A DNA stretch of 64,000 bases, taken from Lonicera japonica. Taxonomy: Eukaryota; Streptophyta; Magnoliopsida; Dipsacales; Caprifoliaceae. A model generated the notes under the pieces. It did not search any database and was not told the DNA's origin. It saw nothing but the letters and a program-made list of their open reading frames with translations. The translations under genes were made by a program, and so were the position numbers. Positions 11,983 through 24,263 of the stretch are shown one piece after another. Where the stretch lies: positions 11,296,394 to 11,360,393 of the forward strand of contig CM038470.1 in the NCBI GenBank assembly GCA_021464415.1, given 5' to 3'. How positions within the stretch are numbered: the first letter of the stretch is position 1; the number at the start of each line of letters is the position of its first letter.

Positions 11983-13154
11983 GTGAGTCATGCATATTGT
12001 TTTGTGCTGCCTCGATCTCTATATATTGATCCCCACAACTTTTGATGAAATTTGCATCTTTGCTTTGTTAATAATTCGAGTTTTGTTACTCATCTTACCT
12101 TTAAACTAGGTTAATTAAGTATTTGAAATTGGTGTTTACCAATCATATATGTGGAGCAAGCTAGCTTTGAACTCTTCAAAGATACCATATAAAAGTTAAT
12201 GCTAGCTCATTATAATAATGTGTGAATAATTATAACTAATCGTGATGAGTTTATGAATCACTTAACGAAGAGAGATATCACGTACTGCATCTACTTACGT
12301 ACAGTCAATGATAAATCTACACATAGAAAATATACTTATTAGTAATACTTAATATTTTCCTGTAATTATAGTCTAGACTTTGTTGGAGCTATTTTGTAAT
12401 TTTGAAAAAAGAAGAAGAAAGAAACCAAATTAAGCATTTTATGTGTATTTTTAAGTCCCACATAAGAAAACAATAATAAATAAATAGTTTAAATTACAAA
12501 ATTACTAGCTAGTAAAACTTTTTAACTTTGAGCTATATTGCAATCCCTCCCTTTTTAACTTTGAGCGAATAATTGTTGGCAAAAATAAAAAGAATTACTT
12601 ATTGATTAGTATATATATATATAAAGACTTACGCACGTTTCTTTTTCTTATAAAGAAAAAACAAATCAATGACCAAAGAATTTTTGTGCCACATATTTTT
12701 TTTTTGTTGGAGTACAAACAGTTACTTGTACACTTGTGGTTGATACTGGGGAAGGACACTATAATTCAAACTTTAAATTTCTTAATTCTTGACTAAGACT
12801 CTTATGGAGTGTTTGATTTTGTCATTAAATATTTAACAAGAGAATTTTAGTATTTAGATATGCAATAAGTTATTTACTAAGTTTTTAAGTGTTTACCAAT
12901 TATTTTTTTTAATAATTAAACATTCAATATTAAAAAAGTCTCAACTCACATGTGCTTAATATTGAATTTAAATTATTATTATAAATAAAATACAAAATAA
13001 GCCAATTTTCATAATTAAAATTCAGTATTTAGCATCTAGTGATAAAAGTTAGAAAATAAAAATAAAATAACCCTCGGCACGTTTATCTGTCCAGACGTTT
13101 TGCGAAACATATTATTATTACTGGTTGGAAAAATGGGCCCTAAAATGACCCAAA
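11983..13154. other. Intergenic region upstream of the small membrane protein gene
   Basis: AT-rich. The phrase TTTTTAACTTTGAGC is repeated at about 12517 and 12551. The stretch 13060-13250 becomes less AT-rich and is likely the promoter and 5' UTR of the gene starting at 13251. No other gene seen. Confidence 0.5.
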
Positions 13155-13250
13155 TTGGCCGTTGTTTTACTGTGTGAGGTTTTTGGGTTTTGTGTGTGTC
13201 TTGAAGCCGTTGCTAGTCGGAAGAGATTTGGAGTTAAAAGGAGGGAGAAG

Positions 13251-13385
13251 ATGAATCAGAAATTCGGAGGAGGGAGGCAGCCCACCGGTACCCCTTCACT
13301 GGCGTGGTCGTGTGTAGTCGTTATTGCTTCCCTTCTAGCCGGCGCATCCGTTGTTCACAACATCTTCAAGCCCGATCTAGTACAC

Positions 13386-13419
<34 letters not shown>

Positions 13420-16400
13420 GCTACCTGTTTGTGTATTTGCCTCAATTAGCAAGATGACACTGATTGTTCAACAACATTGGTTTTTCATGTGTATAAGCTG
13501 TTTGGTTAAATGACCCTACGATACTTGTATTTTTATGGGACTGCTAATTTTGGACGCTTTGCTGCAATCTTGTCTGTGGCATTTTCTATTATTCTTTAGT
13601 TCTTTCATGCTAAGCTTTGAGTGCTTTAAATTTTATTGAATTTCCCCAGAAATGGTGGTGGCATAGTTGGTAGAAACCTGTTTCGGTCTCCCCTTTGTTT
13701 TTACACCTTTTGTTGTTAGCTTGATAAGCCCTCTAAATAGACTTGACAAGTGGGTTTTGTTTTTTTTGTTTAGATTTTGTACGTAAACAATTTCATAAAT
13801 TCTTGGTGGTCCTGCGAATATCATTGCACTCTGGATAAACTGAAAATAAATGAAGATTTTGGCAGAGATGAGATTTTTTTTTTCATGATTCATACGGTAT
13901 TCTGACGAGGAGACACACAATGACAAGGAAATATAACTCCGGTGATTAAACTTTGAAATACCAGAAATTGTTTCAAATAACACTTTACTTGAATCAAGTT
14001 AATCTCCAGATATTTAGGTGCATCACAAACAACTCAAAAGAATCTTGGCTAAGCATGTAGCAAGTAGAAGGTTCCTTCTCCTGATCCGGAGCCTAATGGA
14101 GTGTACTTGAAGACTAGTTTCTTTATATGACTTTATGTGAATAAAAAGCTTGAAACAAATTGTTTGACTGTTCAATGGTAAGATTTTGAATGTGTATGGT
14201 TAGCATCTCTTAGAAGTATTCTTGAAACAGACATATGGATTACCTGATGTAGCTTGATCCACAGAGAGAGAGAGACACACACACACAGAGATACAGAATC
14301 CAAGACAAATAAACTCTACTCAATGCCAAAATTTCCATAAGAACCTAGTTTGGGTACGGCACAGTTTTGCCTTTTGACTTTTGGATGCTCTATTACTACT
14401 AATAATTAGTGCCTTTTGAATACCGTACTGCACATATGTAACTATCAGAGCATATGCTGACACGAACGTGGTTGCAACGACGCAACATCAAATCTCTCAC
14501 CTTTTGGTGTTAGATAAATGTGTCACCCTTGAATAGTTGAATTTTAATTCTTCTTCTTCAATGACAATGGCTAATGGTTGTCTCTTCCTTGACTATATAC
14601 ATAGAGTTGTATGTGTATGTAATTATGTATTGTATATGGAGTGACTTCAAGCTACTATGTTTTATGCAAGTAAGAACAATTCTAGTTCAAGAAGTGGGAG
14701 CATTGAAGAAAAGGCGAATTTGGGGAATTTCGTGGATAGTGAGAGTTTTCCAATTTTGGTATATCGCAGGGTGATGCTTGGTGCAGAGAAGTGGACTAGT
14801 GATGGGATTTGCTCCTTTGGGCTTCGTGAGGCTTTGATTGCTTAAGCCATAACCAACTTTTATTGTTACCTCCATCCCAAATAGGTCCACTTTTTCTCTT
14901 ATATTTATAGAAGACCCCTTAATTTCGGACTAGGGCTGGCCGGGAAAATAGAACTGGGAACCAGAGAACCGGTCCGGACCGAACCGATAAAAACCGGTTT
15001 GGTTGGGTTCTTAGAAATTTGCTGTTTTTTTTAACAGTTCGGTTCTTGTCTATTTGTTAATGGTTCCATTAACGGTTCTTAGTATAATTTCTTTCCAATA
15101 ACCGTTAAGGAATCGTTATTGAATTTTTCCTTCTAAGCTCTATTCTAATGCTTATGAACTGAACCGTTAGAATAATTAGAACTGTTATTTCTTTACAATA
15201 ACTGTTATTTCTTTCCAATAATCGTTAATATTTTGATTTTTCTCTTGTTGACGGTTAACCAATAAACTGGAAGAACCGAATAACCGTTAATATTTTGGTT
15301 TTTCTTTTGTTAATGGTTAATCGATAAACCAGAGGAACCAAACCGTTAGAATTAGATCAGTTCTTAAACGGTTCTTCACTTTTTTATACTTAGAACCGAA
15401 CCGCTATGATATAAACGGTTCAGTTAACGGTTCTTTTAAAATTGGCTAGGAACCGAACCGGTCCCAGCCCTATTTGGGACAAAGGGAGTAGTTGTTATGT
15501 TAGTGGTGGCAAATGGGCTGGTTGGGAGCTGGTTATGATAGGGTTGATATATAATTGGTTGAGCTGAAACCCATTTAATCAATGGCTTATGGGCCTACTT
15601 GGTTGAGTTTTAAACAGGCTGGGTTAGAACGGTTGACACCAATCTTCACCTCTTCCTTACCACCATGCCGGAACTACCTCCCTTGCTTGTCTATTTTTTT
15701 AGTGCAAGGCAGAGGGAGGGATCCCCAAAGTGACTGCTACCTTTGGTTCCATTCCTTCTAAAATATATATATATATATATTTTTATATTGATAACCATGG
15801 GTATTGGGGCGCCACCCCCGCTAATCCCACGAGGCCTTGATTGCTCGACCGGGAGTCGCCCCCAGTGGCCCAAGAAATGTTTCACGCAGCGGGAAATTGA
15901 ACCTGAAACCGTGCACCTACCCACACAATCCCAAGGTCGCCCTTATTGCTGTGGCAACCCCTAGGGTTCCTTCTAAAATAAATTATTTCAAATATAGTAG
16001 TTAAGATAATTAAATAGTCTATCACATAGTCTGCTATAGTCGGTATATAAAACCATGTATGCATGTAAAACTGTCCCTGTACTATCTTAGCCTGGTCAAG
16101 ACAAAAATTGAGGGCTCATCAAGTTCGAACCTCAAAGTTCGGACAAAGAAGGGAAGTTGTGTTCTTATAGGATTAATAGGCAGCCCGGTTAGAACTGGGT
16201 TAAACCGAAAAAAAAATGTGGGTTTGCCGAACCCAATTGGAAGTTAAAAACCCATTAATAATGGGCTGGTTGGGTCGGGTCGGGTCGGGTCTTAGTGGGC
16301 TTATGTCAGAGCTGAAATTTGCTGCGTCTAATAGTCGTCACCCATTTGTTTAAGTAGGTGTGACAGATAAACCTGTTAACAATCCCAACTTATTTAGTGT

Positions 16401-16931
16401 AAATCCTAACCCCTTTACTTTAGGCTTTGTACCTGTCAGGCTAACGGTTCCATTTATAATCATCCACTTGTGCATCTGCATCAGTCATATTTGTGAATGT
16501 CTTGTAAGTTGGTACAAACTTTTCCCGCTTCATTATTTCTCTTACGCTATGCTTGCATTTGAGAACATACTTTAACTCGTTTCATATTTTGTCTTTCCTT
16601 CTTGCGCGCTTCTGTAAACAAACAGTGTACTCCCGCCATCTCATGTTGATAGTTCTACTTTCCTTTTCTTAAGGTCTCAAATTGATACCACCATATCCTT
16701 TTTTGGGATAAAATAGTGTACTGGATCTTAAAATGGAAAGACCATAGATTAGGTTGAAATCAGGGCTTCCTTAGCATATACGGAAGTCAAAATGGGATAA
16801 TCAATTTGAGACAGAAAGATTATTTGATTTATTTGTTGCTTTTCTGAAGGTGTTAATGTTGTTATATGCAGACACTGCCTCCGATAGAAAGTGTGGAGGG
16901 GAACAAGCAGGGACAACCAGTGAAAGAATGA
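13251..16931 (+). CDS. Small single-pass membrane protein, conserved plant type, 62 aa
   Basis: Two exons are proposed: 13251-13379 (43 codons) and 16872-16931 (19 codons plus TGA). The first ends ...NIFKPDL with a GT donor; the second begins TLPPIESVEGNKQG after acceptor ATATGCAG. The phase-0 join is supported by the way both halves match the plan of a short plant protein family I recall: SLAW, a hydrophobic segment, SVVHNIFKPDLTLPP, then a charged tail. A Gly-rich N-terminus is followed by one predicted membrane helix at about residues 16-37 and a hydrophilic tail. The ATG sits in AAGATGA context downstream of a GC-richer leader. Function is unknown to me. The size and layout recall small respiratory-complex assembly or subunit proteins, but no catalytic or binding motif supports that. 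The 3,492 bp intron contains a hAT MITE and a SINE. The exon join is inferred and depends on transcript evidence. Confidence 0.7.
14931..15472. mobile_element. Non-autonomous hAT element (MITE)
   Basis: Begins TAGGGCTGG and ends CCAGCCCTA, a perfect 9-bp inverted repeat. It is flanked by an 8-bp duplication with one mismatch: TTTCGGAC (14923-14930) and TTTGGGAC (15473-15480). The interior is rich in AACCGTTA, AACCGGT and GGTTCGGTTC motifs. No coding sequence. It lies in the large intron of the small membrane protein gene. Confidence 0.9.
15500..16345. repeat. Decayed GGGCTGG/GGGTCGGG-rich repeat split by a SINE
   Basis: On either side of the SINE at 15766-15966 lie segments with AAATGGGCTGGTTGG (about 15508), GGCTGGGTTAGAAC (about 15617), GCAGCCCGGTTAGAAC (about 16182) and GGGTCGGGTCGGGTCGGGTC (about 16273). 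This suggests one older element, possibly hAT, interrupted by the SINE. Ends were not resolved. Confidence 0.35.
15766..15966 (-). mobile_element. SINE family A, copy 1, with 14-bp target duplication
   Basis: On the minus strand the element starts GGGTTGCCACAGC, has an A-box-like region (AATAAGGGCGA), a B-box-like GGTTCAATTTC and ends in an A/T-rich tail. It is flanked by the exact duplication TTCCTTCTAAAATA (15752-15765 and 15967-15980), as expected for target-primed retroposition. It is homologous over its body to 57135-57321. It encodes no protein and would be transcribed by RNA polymerase III. Confidence 0.88.
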
Positions 16932-17666
16932 TATACATTTTATCTTGGTCAATCTTCAATACTTCTATGCCTGGATTGTATGTTTGATGAAAGGTAGACA
17001 TATATCATCATTGATTACCGATGCTGTTCATAGTTAGGTTTTTTGAATGCTGAGTTGTGTAAACAGATTGAATGTTTTTACGACAAGCCATATTTGGCTC
17101 CATACCTCACATATAAAACTTTGATTTTGGCTGTGTGGATGGTAATAATATATAGACAAGTTGCTTAAATGCTGAGTATGTATTGAATACATTTTTCGGT
17201 TCTCCCTTTTTATGAAGTTATTTGCCCTTTCTTTTTGATTGTTTGAGAAGATGTTAAGAGACATACTCAATCATTCGTACTAAAAGTCGCAACTATCTTG
17301 TACACGCACGTGCTGCCGCTCGACAAACTGCTCACTTAGGTTATAAGAGGAGATAATCAATAACTTATATATTATCAGATATATTGAAACATTTTTTTAA
17401 CTCGTACTTAATGAAGTAATCATATCGCATTTTGTAAATTGAAATGTGCATGGGAATAGATATAAAGGTTGTGATGATAGAGATTAACAAATTTGAATTC
17501 TAAATATTACTTTATCTCAAATTCTCAATAAAGATTTTTTTTCCTCTTTTTTTAAAAAAAAATTTGAGTAATATTTAGGCATGAATTGAAGTTCAGAAAA
17601 ACGAAATTGGCACTTGCATCGGTTGAAACGAAATTTGGGAATTACAATTTCTTTCTTTTCTCTTTA
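16932..17666. other. Intergenic, 3' flank of the small membrane protein gene
   Basis: Probable 3' UTR followed by AT-rich sequence. No gene or clear repeat seen. Confidence 0.45.
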
Positions 17667-18058
17667 AAGTATCTCCAATAGCCTCTTCAAAAACGACTAT
17701 ACAAAAATAATTTTGTTGACCTATGTGGCTCTTTGAAGAACCATCTTAAAGAATATTTTTAACGAGTTTCAAGAATTTCTTCAAATATATTATTATTTTA
17801 ATAATAAAATATTAAAAAGTATGTTTGAATAATCATCTTAAAGAATGTTATTTTAAATTAGCACAAAGTCCCATTAATAAAATATTAAAAAGTATGTTTG
17901 AAGAGCTCTTTCATCACTATTCATATTTGAAGAGTGAGAAAAACTCTTTAAATTGGAGATTCCATTTTACTACTTCTGTTGAAGTAAATTTTGTTGACGT
18001 GGCTTTTCAATAAATTTGCAATTTAGTCATTTGAAGAGCCTGTTGGAAATGCTCTTAG
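17667..18058. mobile_element. MITE with GAGCAT-type ends
   Basis: The left end (AGTATCTCCAATAGCCTC) and the right end read in reverse (AAGAGCATTTCCAACAGGC) form inverted repeats that continue into CTCTTCAAA. This terminal type (GAGCATCTCCAA...) is common among short plant DNA transposons. A direct duplication of AATAAAATATTAAAAAGTAT lies inside (about 17801 and 17877). No ORF with similarity. The target duplication was not clear. Confidence 0.65.
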
Positions 18059-19326
18059 ATTAAATGCTAGATATGGTTTTTGTGCGGCTTATATCAAAAT
18101 TTGAAATTGAAGGATGCTATTAAAGCATTTAGAATTAAGGGAGATTTAGGCAGGGCATATAACATGGAAGTTAGGTTTATGTACAAATAGTGAATATATC
18201 TACACGATGAAAGATTTTCTTAGTTAAGGCTCAACATTTAGCCTCTCCCTATTTGGTCCAGCAACCAAGGTTTGGTTCGACACAGTTATAATTAAATTTG
18301 ATTCCTATCAGCCCAATTAGGGATCGTAGCGAATTGGGTTTGGTGTAGGGTTTTATTATTAGGGATTGTGACGAATTGCTTTTGGTGTAGGGTATTATTA
18401 TTATTATTATAGAGAGAGATAATTTCATAAAACAATTTTTCTTATACAATTTTGAATTAATAACCACCACAATTAATAGGACCAACAACCACCATAATAA
18501 ATACGGAATAATAAAAGATTTGACAAAGTATAGGAAGAATGTCAATGGGTTACAAAGCGACAGGTACATAGATTTGATGCACGTTTTGCCGAATCCATTC
18601 ACCTACAAATACACTCGATTTTGATTCGACTAGAAATAAATTATAATTGGAAAGCCCAAACTCACCCTGCATCGACTTACACAAGCTAGTGTAATTTTAA
18701 TTTATTGAAAAAAAAGAAATATTATATTAAAAAAACAAATGAATTTATTTTATGTAAATCTAGACTTAACTCATTCTAACCCAATGAGGGTTTTATTTAA
18801 AAATAATTGAATAATATTTTCCGGAAACAAAAAAACCATTTTAACAAGGATAATATTCGGCCAAATGGAGACCGGTGCTTTGCAAGAAACATTGAAGAAT
18901 TAATGAAGGCTCTATGTGTCATTACTTTGTCTACCTTGGCTTAGCTACTCCTAATCTTTTTTGGTTCAGGAGTTTATCTCCATAACATTCAGGCCATTTT
19001 TTACGTACTTTGACTAATTATTTTTCAACAAAAATGCGTATTTTTAGTCATTAAAAAAAATATAAAAAATTTCAATCTTAAAAGTTTCAACTGGATCAAA
19101 TTCAGTGTTGTGAAACCAATATTACCTAGCGGCTCGCCCACTTTTGGTGGTTAGTAACCCCTAACCAACCAACACCCCAATATTTTCACCGCCGAAAATA
19201 GCCCAACTGTACATGCCATAGCTCTTCAATCCCAACCCAACCCTACCCTACCCTACCATCGTCTCCTCTACTACCTCCTACATTTACATAACCATAAACT
19301 CCCCCAACTACCTCTCTGATATCCCC
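18059..19326. other. Intergenic region upstream of ECR
   Basis: No supported gene. Decayed repeats occur around 18290-18400 (GGGATCGTAGCGAATTG and GGGATTGTGACGAATTG, two similar units about 60 bp apart). The 200 bp before ECR are pyrimidine-rich. Confidence 0.5.
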
Positions 19327-19341
19327 TTTATATATATAGAG
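19327..19341 (+). promoter_or_regulatory. TATA box of the ECR gene
   Basis: TTTATATATATAGAG lies about 80 bp before the ECR start codon and is followed by a C/A-rich leader, the normal plant core-promoter layout. Inferred from position only. Confidence 0.6.
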
Positions 19342-19413
19342 TCTTTATGCCTTAAAGCCCCCTCAAACAACCCCAAACCTAAAGCTCTCTGTTTTCATTT
19401 TCATTTCCAAAAG

Positions 19414-22400
19414 ATGAAGGTGACTGTAATTTCCCGCAGTGGTAAAGAATTCATCAAGGGCGGCCTTGACCTCAATGATTCGGTCTCCTCCCTTCCTTCT
19501 TCCTCATTTGCTTCTCATTTTTTTTCTACTCATTTGCTTTTCATTATATATATATATATATTACTAATTCATTTGTAAAGTTAATTTATATTACTAATCT
19601 TCGTAAACATGCATAATTAGACTGACACATGCAAGCTAGGGTGGGCTATAAAGTCAGCCACATAGGATAATTTTTCCTAAGTAATTGTATTTTTTACCTT
19701 TTTACTACAGCAAATTATGAGTTCTCATTTCCAAATTTAAAGTCGTGGTTAAATTGATTTTGATTACTTTTACTTAGGCCTTATTCACTTGCCACTTAAA
19801 TCTGAAAATTTAAAATTTTCAGATTTAAGTGACTGTCAAAGTTGTTCACTAACTAAAAAAATTAAGTGGTCACTTAATTTTTACCACTTAAAACTTAAAA
19901 TTTTCATCCAAAATTTTAAGTGGCAAAGTTGCTACTTAAATCTGAAACTTAATTTTTAAAAGTGCAAAAAGTCCACTTTGCCCTCTCTCTTTTCTCAAAA
20001 TTAAACATAACTCTACCCTCACTCCTTTATCAAAATGAATAAGCCTTCTAGGTCATAACATAACACAAGATCTCTCTCCACTTCCATCGTTGCGCTCTCC
20101 ACCTCCATCGTCGTGTTCTCCACCTCCATTGTCGTCTCCGTTCGCCGTTCTCCAATTATTCAACAAGATGATGCAATAACAACTTATATAGAGAATATTA
20201 CTACGTGGATTATCAAAAAGGAGTTGCTTTATACTTGGTTAAAGGATTTGAAAGATAGATTATCAATGTTTAAGTAATTTTAATTTAATATAATATTATG
20301 TCTTTCTTATTTTCATTTGAAATCATGTGTTTAAAATAAAATAATAAGGGCAAAATGGTCATAATAAAAAAAATTCAGTTTTCAGATGTGTTATATTCAA
20401 ACAAACAACATTTTTTCAGATACAATTTTCAGAAGTAAACGAACAGCTTTTTCAGTTTTCAGTTTTCAGATTTCAATTTTCAGTTTTTTTACTAAATGCC
20501 ACCTTAGCTTCTTTTTTTTTAAAAGGAAGAGAATTTTTGTAATGGATAGATAAGATTCTTAATTTGGTGTCTACAATTATATGTATGTGGGTTACTGAGT
20601 GTGTTGTTGTATTTGTACTGGATGGCAGGCTACCGTAGCTGATTTGCAGGAAGCAATTTATAAGCGAAGTAAGTAGACAGTAGTTGTCAATATTCTTATA
20701 ATGCTGCGTTAAATTACTAGCTTAATTTAGATTATTGATATTGGTTGGAGAAATTGATAATGTTGTAGTTCAACTTTTTTGTTTATATTGTCCGATTATT
20801 GATATAATGATATTAGAGCTTCCATCTCTATAACTTGAATGACCAGTATACTTTTGGCTATCAATTTTGGACTATTTTTTTATTTTTTTTTATGGTTGTG
20901 TGTTTTTGTATGTTCAATGACTCGATGTATGTTGTGAAAAGTTCATGCATATGGAGGAAAAATATTGGTATATTACAGAGGGCAGATTCATTTTTCAGTC
21001 CTATTTGTCTATCAAAAACACTAAAGCAATTTGTGCAAAAAAACAAAAGTGAGGCGTGCCCATTCTTTAGCTAGTAAATTAAACCTGTATTCCCAATTAG
21101 CCAACCTTTCTTTCAACTAGCTATGTGAATCTTTATATGTTGGCTCAGTTTACTATAGTTGTAACAATTTAGTAACCATGTATATACGCCTGATATACCA
21201 ACAGCCAAGAAATACTATCCTTCTAGACAGCGGCTAACACTCCCCCTCCAATCGGGTTCACAAGAGAAGCCAACCGTCCTTCAATCCAAGAAAAGTCTCA
21301 AAGAGTACACTAATGGAAGCTCGAAACATTTAACCGTCCTGTTCAAGGACTTGGGCCCACAAGTATCTTACAGCACCCTCTTCTTTTTTGAGTACGTGGG
21401 CCCTCTCTTCATCTACCCCATGTTCTACTACTTTCCTGTGTACCGCCTCTTCGGCTACAAAGGTGAACGGTCCATTCACCCGGTACAAACATTTGCCATG
21501 TACTACTGGTGCTTTCACTACTTCAAGCGCATAATGGAAACTTTCTTCGTGCACCGTTTTAGCCACGCCACGTCACCGCTCTCAAACGTGTACCGAAACT
21601 GCCTGTACTATTGGACTTTTGGCGCGGTTATTGCTTACTACGTAAACCACCCGCTTTACACGCCTGTGAGTGACCTACAAATGACGATTGGGTTCGGGCT
21701 CGGTTTGGTTTGTCAAATGGCAAACTTTTATTGCCATATCTTGCTGAGGAACCTACGGGGTTCTGGGACTGGAGGGTACCAGATCCCAACCGGGTTTTTG
21801 TTCAATTTTGTGACTTGTGCAAATTACACAACGGAGATTTATCAGTGGCTGGGGTTCAATATCGCGACTCAGACTGTTCCGGGTTATCTATTTCTTGTGG
21901 TTGCTGCTGGTATTATGTCTAACTGGGCTCTTGCTAAGCACCGCCGCCTCCAGAAGGTAACTTTAGTTTTCCTTTCTAGTTAGTTACGCTTATTTAGTTT
22001 CTCTGCTTGATGGTGTGCCTATGATTAGATACAAATTAATCCATAAGATTGAGTACAAGTCGTTTTTGCTCTGGTGGTTGGAAGATAATGATGATGATGA
22101 TATAAACCAATGTCTATAGCCAGCAAAAAGGTCCCACTTGATAAATCAAAACATAAGCAATCTATAAACATGGCTGAAGATCCAAGATCTATGCGAAAGT
22201 AAATGACTTCTGTCAGTTCTGATTAAACATCAGAAATGATCAGAAGTTAGAACTGAATTTTCTTGCTGAAGATTATGGTGTTATTAGTCAACATCATGAA
22301 TTCAAAAAAAATGAGAAACCATCGTTTCATGTATCTATGTTCAATGTTGAATCTTACTAGACACTTCCTTTCTTGCAGTTATTTGACGGGAAGGATGGAA

Positions 22401-22447
22401 AACCAAGGTACCCACAACGATCGGTGATATTACCCCCATTCCTGTAA
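19414..22447 (+). CDS. CER10: Very-long-chain trans-2-enoyl-CoA reductase (ECR)
   Basis: Four exons: 19414-19482, 20629-20668, 21205-21956 and 22379-22447, giving 309 residues (Arabidopsis CER10 is 310). The enzyme does the last, NADPH-dependent step of each cycle of very-long-chain fatty-acid elongation in the ER membrane, reducing trans-2-enoyl-CoA to acyl-CoA for waxes, sphingolipids and seed oils. The N-terminus ([14 protein letters not shown]) is the ubiquitin-like domain. The large exon holds the steroid 5-alpha-reductase-type domain with several membrane segments, including [36 protein letters not shown] and [18 protein letters not shown]. The C-terminal [11 protein letters not shown]...ILPPFL is intact. 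Reading frame and splice phases agree (0, 1, 0). Exon 1's donor is TCG|GTCTCC, a GT but otherwise weak site; the next exon resumes at ATVADLQEA, exactly where the family continues. Intron 1 carries a MITE. No disabling change seen. Confidence 0.96.
19777..20503. mobile_element. PIF/Harbinger-type MITE in ECR intron 1
   Basis: Bounded by the 3-bp duplication TTA (19774-19776 and 20504-20506) with ends GGCCTTATTCACTTGCC and, in reverse, GGTGGCATTTAGT. A TTA/TAA 3-bp duplication and GG... ends suit PIF/Harbinger (Tourist-like) elements. Inside lies a perfect 39-nt palindrome at 19793-19831, and CTGAAAA/TTTTCAG words recur at both ends. Segments near 20070-20145 contain CTCCACCTCCATCGT repeats. 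The termini are only partly matched, so the class is likely rather than certain. Confidence 0.6.
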
Positions 22448-24263
22448 ACAGTGACCTTCAAATTGTGGATTCAAGCTGCTTGTTCTGAAGGTTATTAGAG
22501 GTCAATTCTCATCAAAATGTGCCACTAGGGAATAAGTGTAGTTTTGCCTTTATGTTCTTCAATATCGTAGTGTTCCATTTAAATTTTGTATTTTAATGCA
22601 CTAGGATATTTAATTCCTCTTTTGCTCTATCTGTCAAATTATATGGCCTGGATAGCCTTTGAACTTGTAGTTCTTATAGTTCTGTCATATATATGAGAAT
22701 AATATTGTATTAAATGGGGGGAATATGCGCTGAAACGTGTTTGGATAATGAGAAAAACGCATGTAAACTCGCACGTTTTTCTCACAAATTTGAGGGGAAT
22801 TAACAAATTAAACCTTGAATTATGGGGTCATTTGTAACATTTTCCCTAATGTTTCAAAAGTTGCATTGTTAACCTCAAAGTTTATTCAGTGTTGCAATAT
22901 AAACCTTTAATTAACTTTCTTTGAAATGTTGACGGCTTCTGATATGGCTTGGTGATGTGGCAATGACATGGAACAAAACCATAAAGACAAAAATATAAAT
23001 GATAAAATAAACCCTGAAGTAAGGTATGTAGTTAGTTACAAATATCCTTGTGACGTTTTAAAAGTTGCAATGTGAAACTTGATGTACATTTTCAACTCAT
23101 CTTCATCATACATTGTTCGTGAATCAAACCACACGAAAAAAATTACATCTATGTTTAGCTTGAAACAAGAAGTTTGAAAGTCTGAAAGATTTAACTTTTC
23201 AAGAATAAAATCAAAGAAATAAATAAAGCATACTACAACAAAGCAAGTGTTTGCAACCCCTTTCTTATTTATATTTTGTTGTTAAAGATTTTGTTCTACT
23301 TAACAAGCCCTGGCAGCAACCTTTAACTTTTTTTAAACAGAAGGTTTAAATTGCAACACTAAATATACTTTAAGGTTGACATTGTTTTAAAATTGCAAAT
23401 GGTTAATTTGTCAATTCTCTCAAATTTGAGGAATATATGGTAACAAACTAACCATCAGGTAAATTCTACTTGTTGCGCTTTTTATTTAGCACGAGAAGAA
23501 GGTATTGTATTGTGTCATTGCAAGTTTTTACAATTATCAAATGATTGATGTTTGATAAAACTTGGTGGAGATAATCTCCATGAGTAGGAGATCATTTTCA
23601 CTAAACTTAATCAAAAAATTCAACTAGGAAGTGGATCAGCTTAATATCTAAAATTTCAATGGTCAGAAATGTACATATATATAAATTTTTTAATTAACTC
23701 ACTTCTCGATTGAATTTTTAGATTAGTTTGGTGGAGATGATCTCCTAATCATGTAAATCATCTTCATCAAGTTTGATTAAAAAGAACTCATCTGTTTACC
23801 TCCTCAAAATAGTTGGTTCGGATTTAAGAATTAAAAATTTGGTCATCTAAGAATCGGGCACCTATACTCTCCTCTCTTATTGCCAGCTAGCGCCATCATT
23901 TTTTTTAATACCGGGATAATATAAATTTTTTAGATTGTTTGACCATAAGCAAGTACGTTTGTAAAGGATTCTACTAAATTATCTTTTTCATTTTAAACTA
24001 GTTTTTTTGCGGGAACTGTATATATTAGTTTTACTGTTTTCATTAAAACGAATTGAATCATCCAACGTATCATTTTTTGAATTCTTATTGATTTTTCACC
24101 ATTAACATAGTTAATTATGTGCACTACTTGATATTGTTGTTAGTAATACTTCTAAAATTGAAACTAAAAATGGGATACTGAAAAATGCAACAAAAAAAAA
24201 GGATACTGAAAAATGCAACAAAAGTCATAATAATTAACATATGAACAACATATTTGGTAGAAG
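22448..24263. other. Intergenic region downstream of ECR with a decayed inverted-repeat element
   Basis: ECR 3' UTR, then an imperfect inverted-repeat element at about 22785-23430: CAAATTTGAGGGGAATTAACA on the left pairs with TGTCAATTCTCTCAAATTTG on the right, and GTGTTGCAATATAAACCTT pairs with AAGGTTTAAATTGCAACAC. About 23550-23790 holds two similar stretches on GGAGATxATCTCC. No gene seen. Confidence 0.5.

Noticed and set aside
12800..13040. Possible MITE starting GGAGTGTTTGATTT
   Set aside because: The start resembles common GTGTTTGG-type MITE ends, but no matching right terminus or target duplication could be found.
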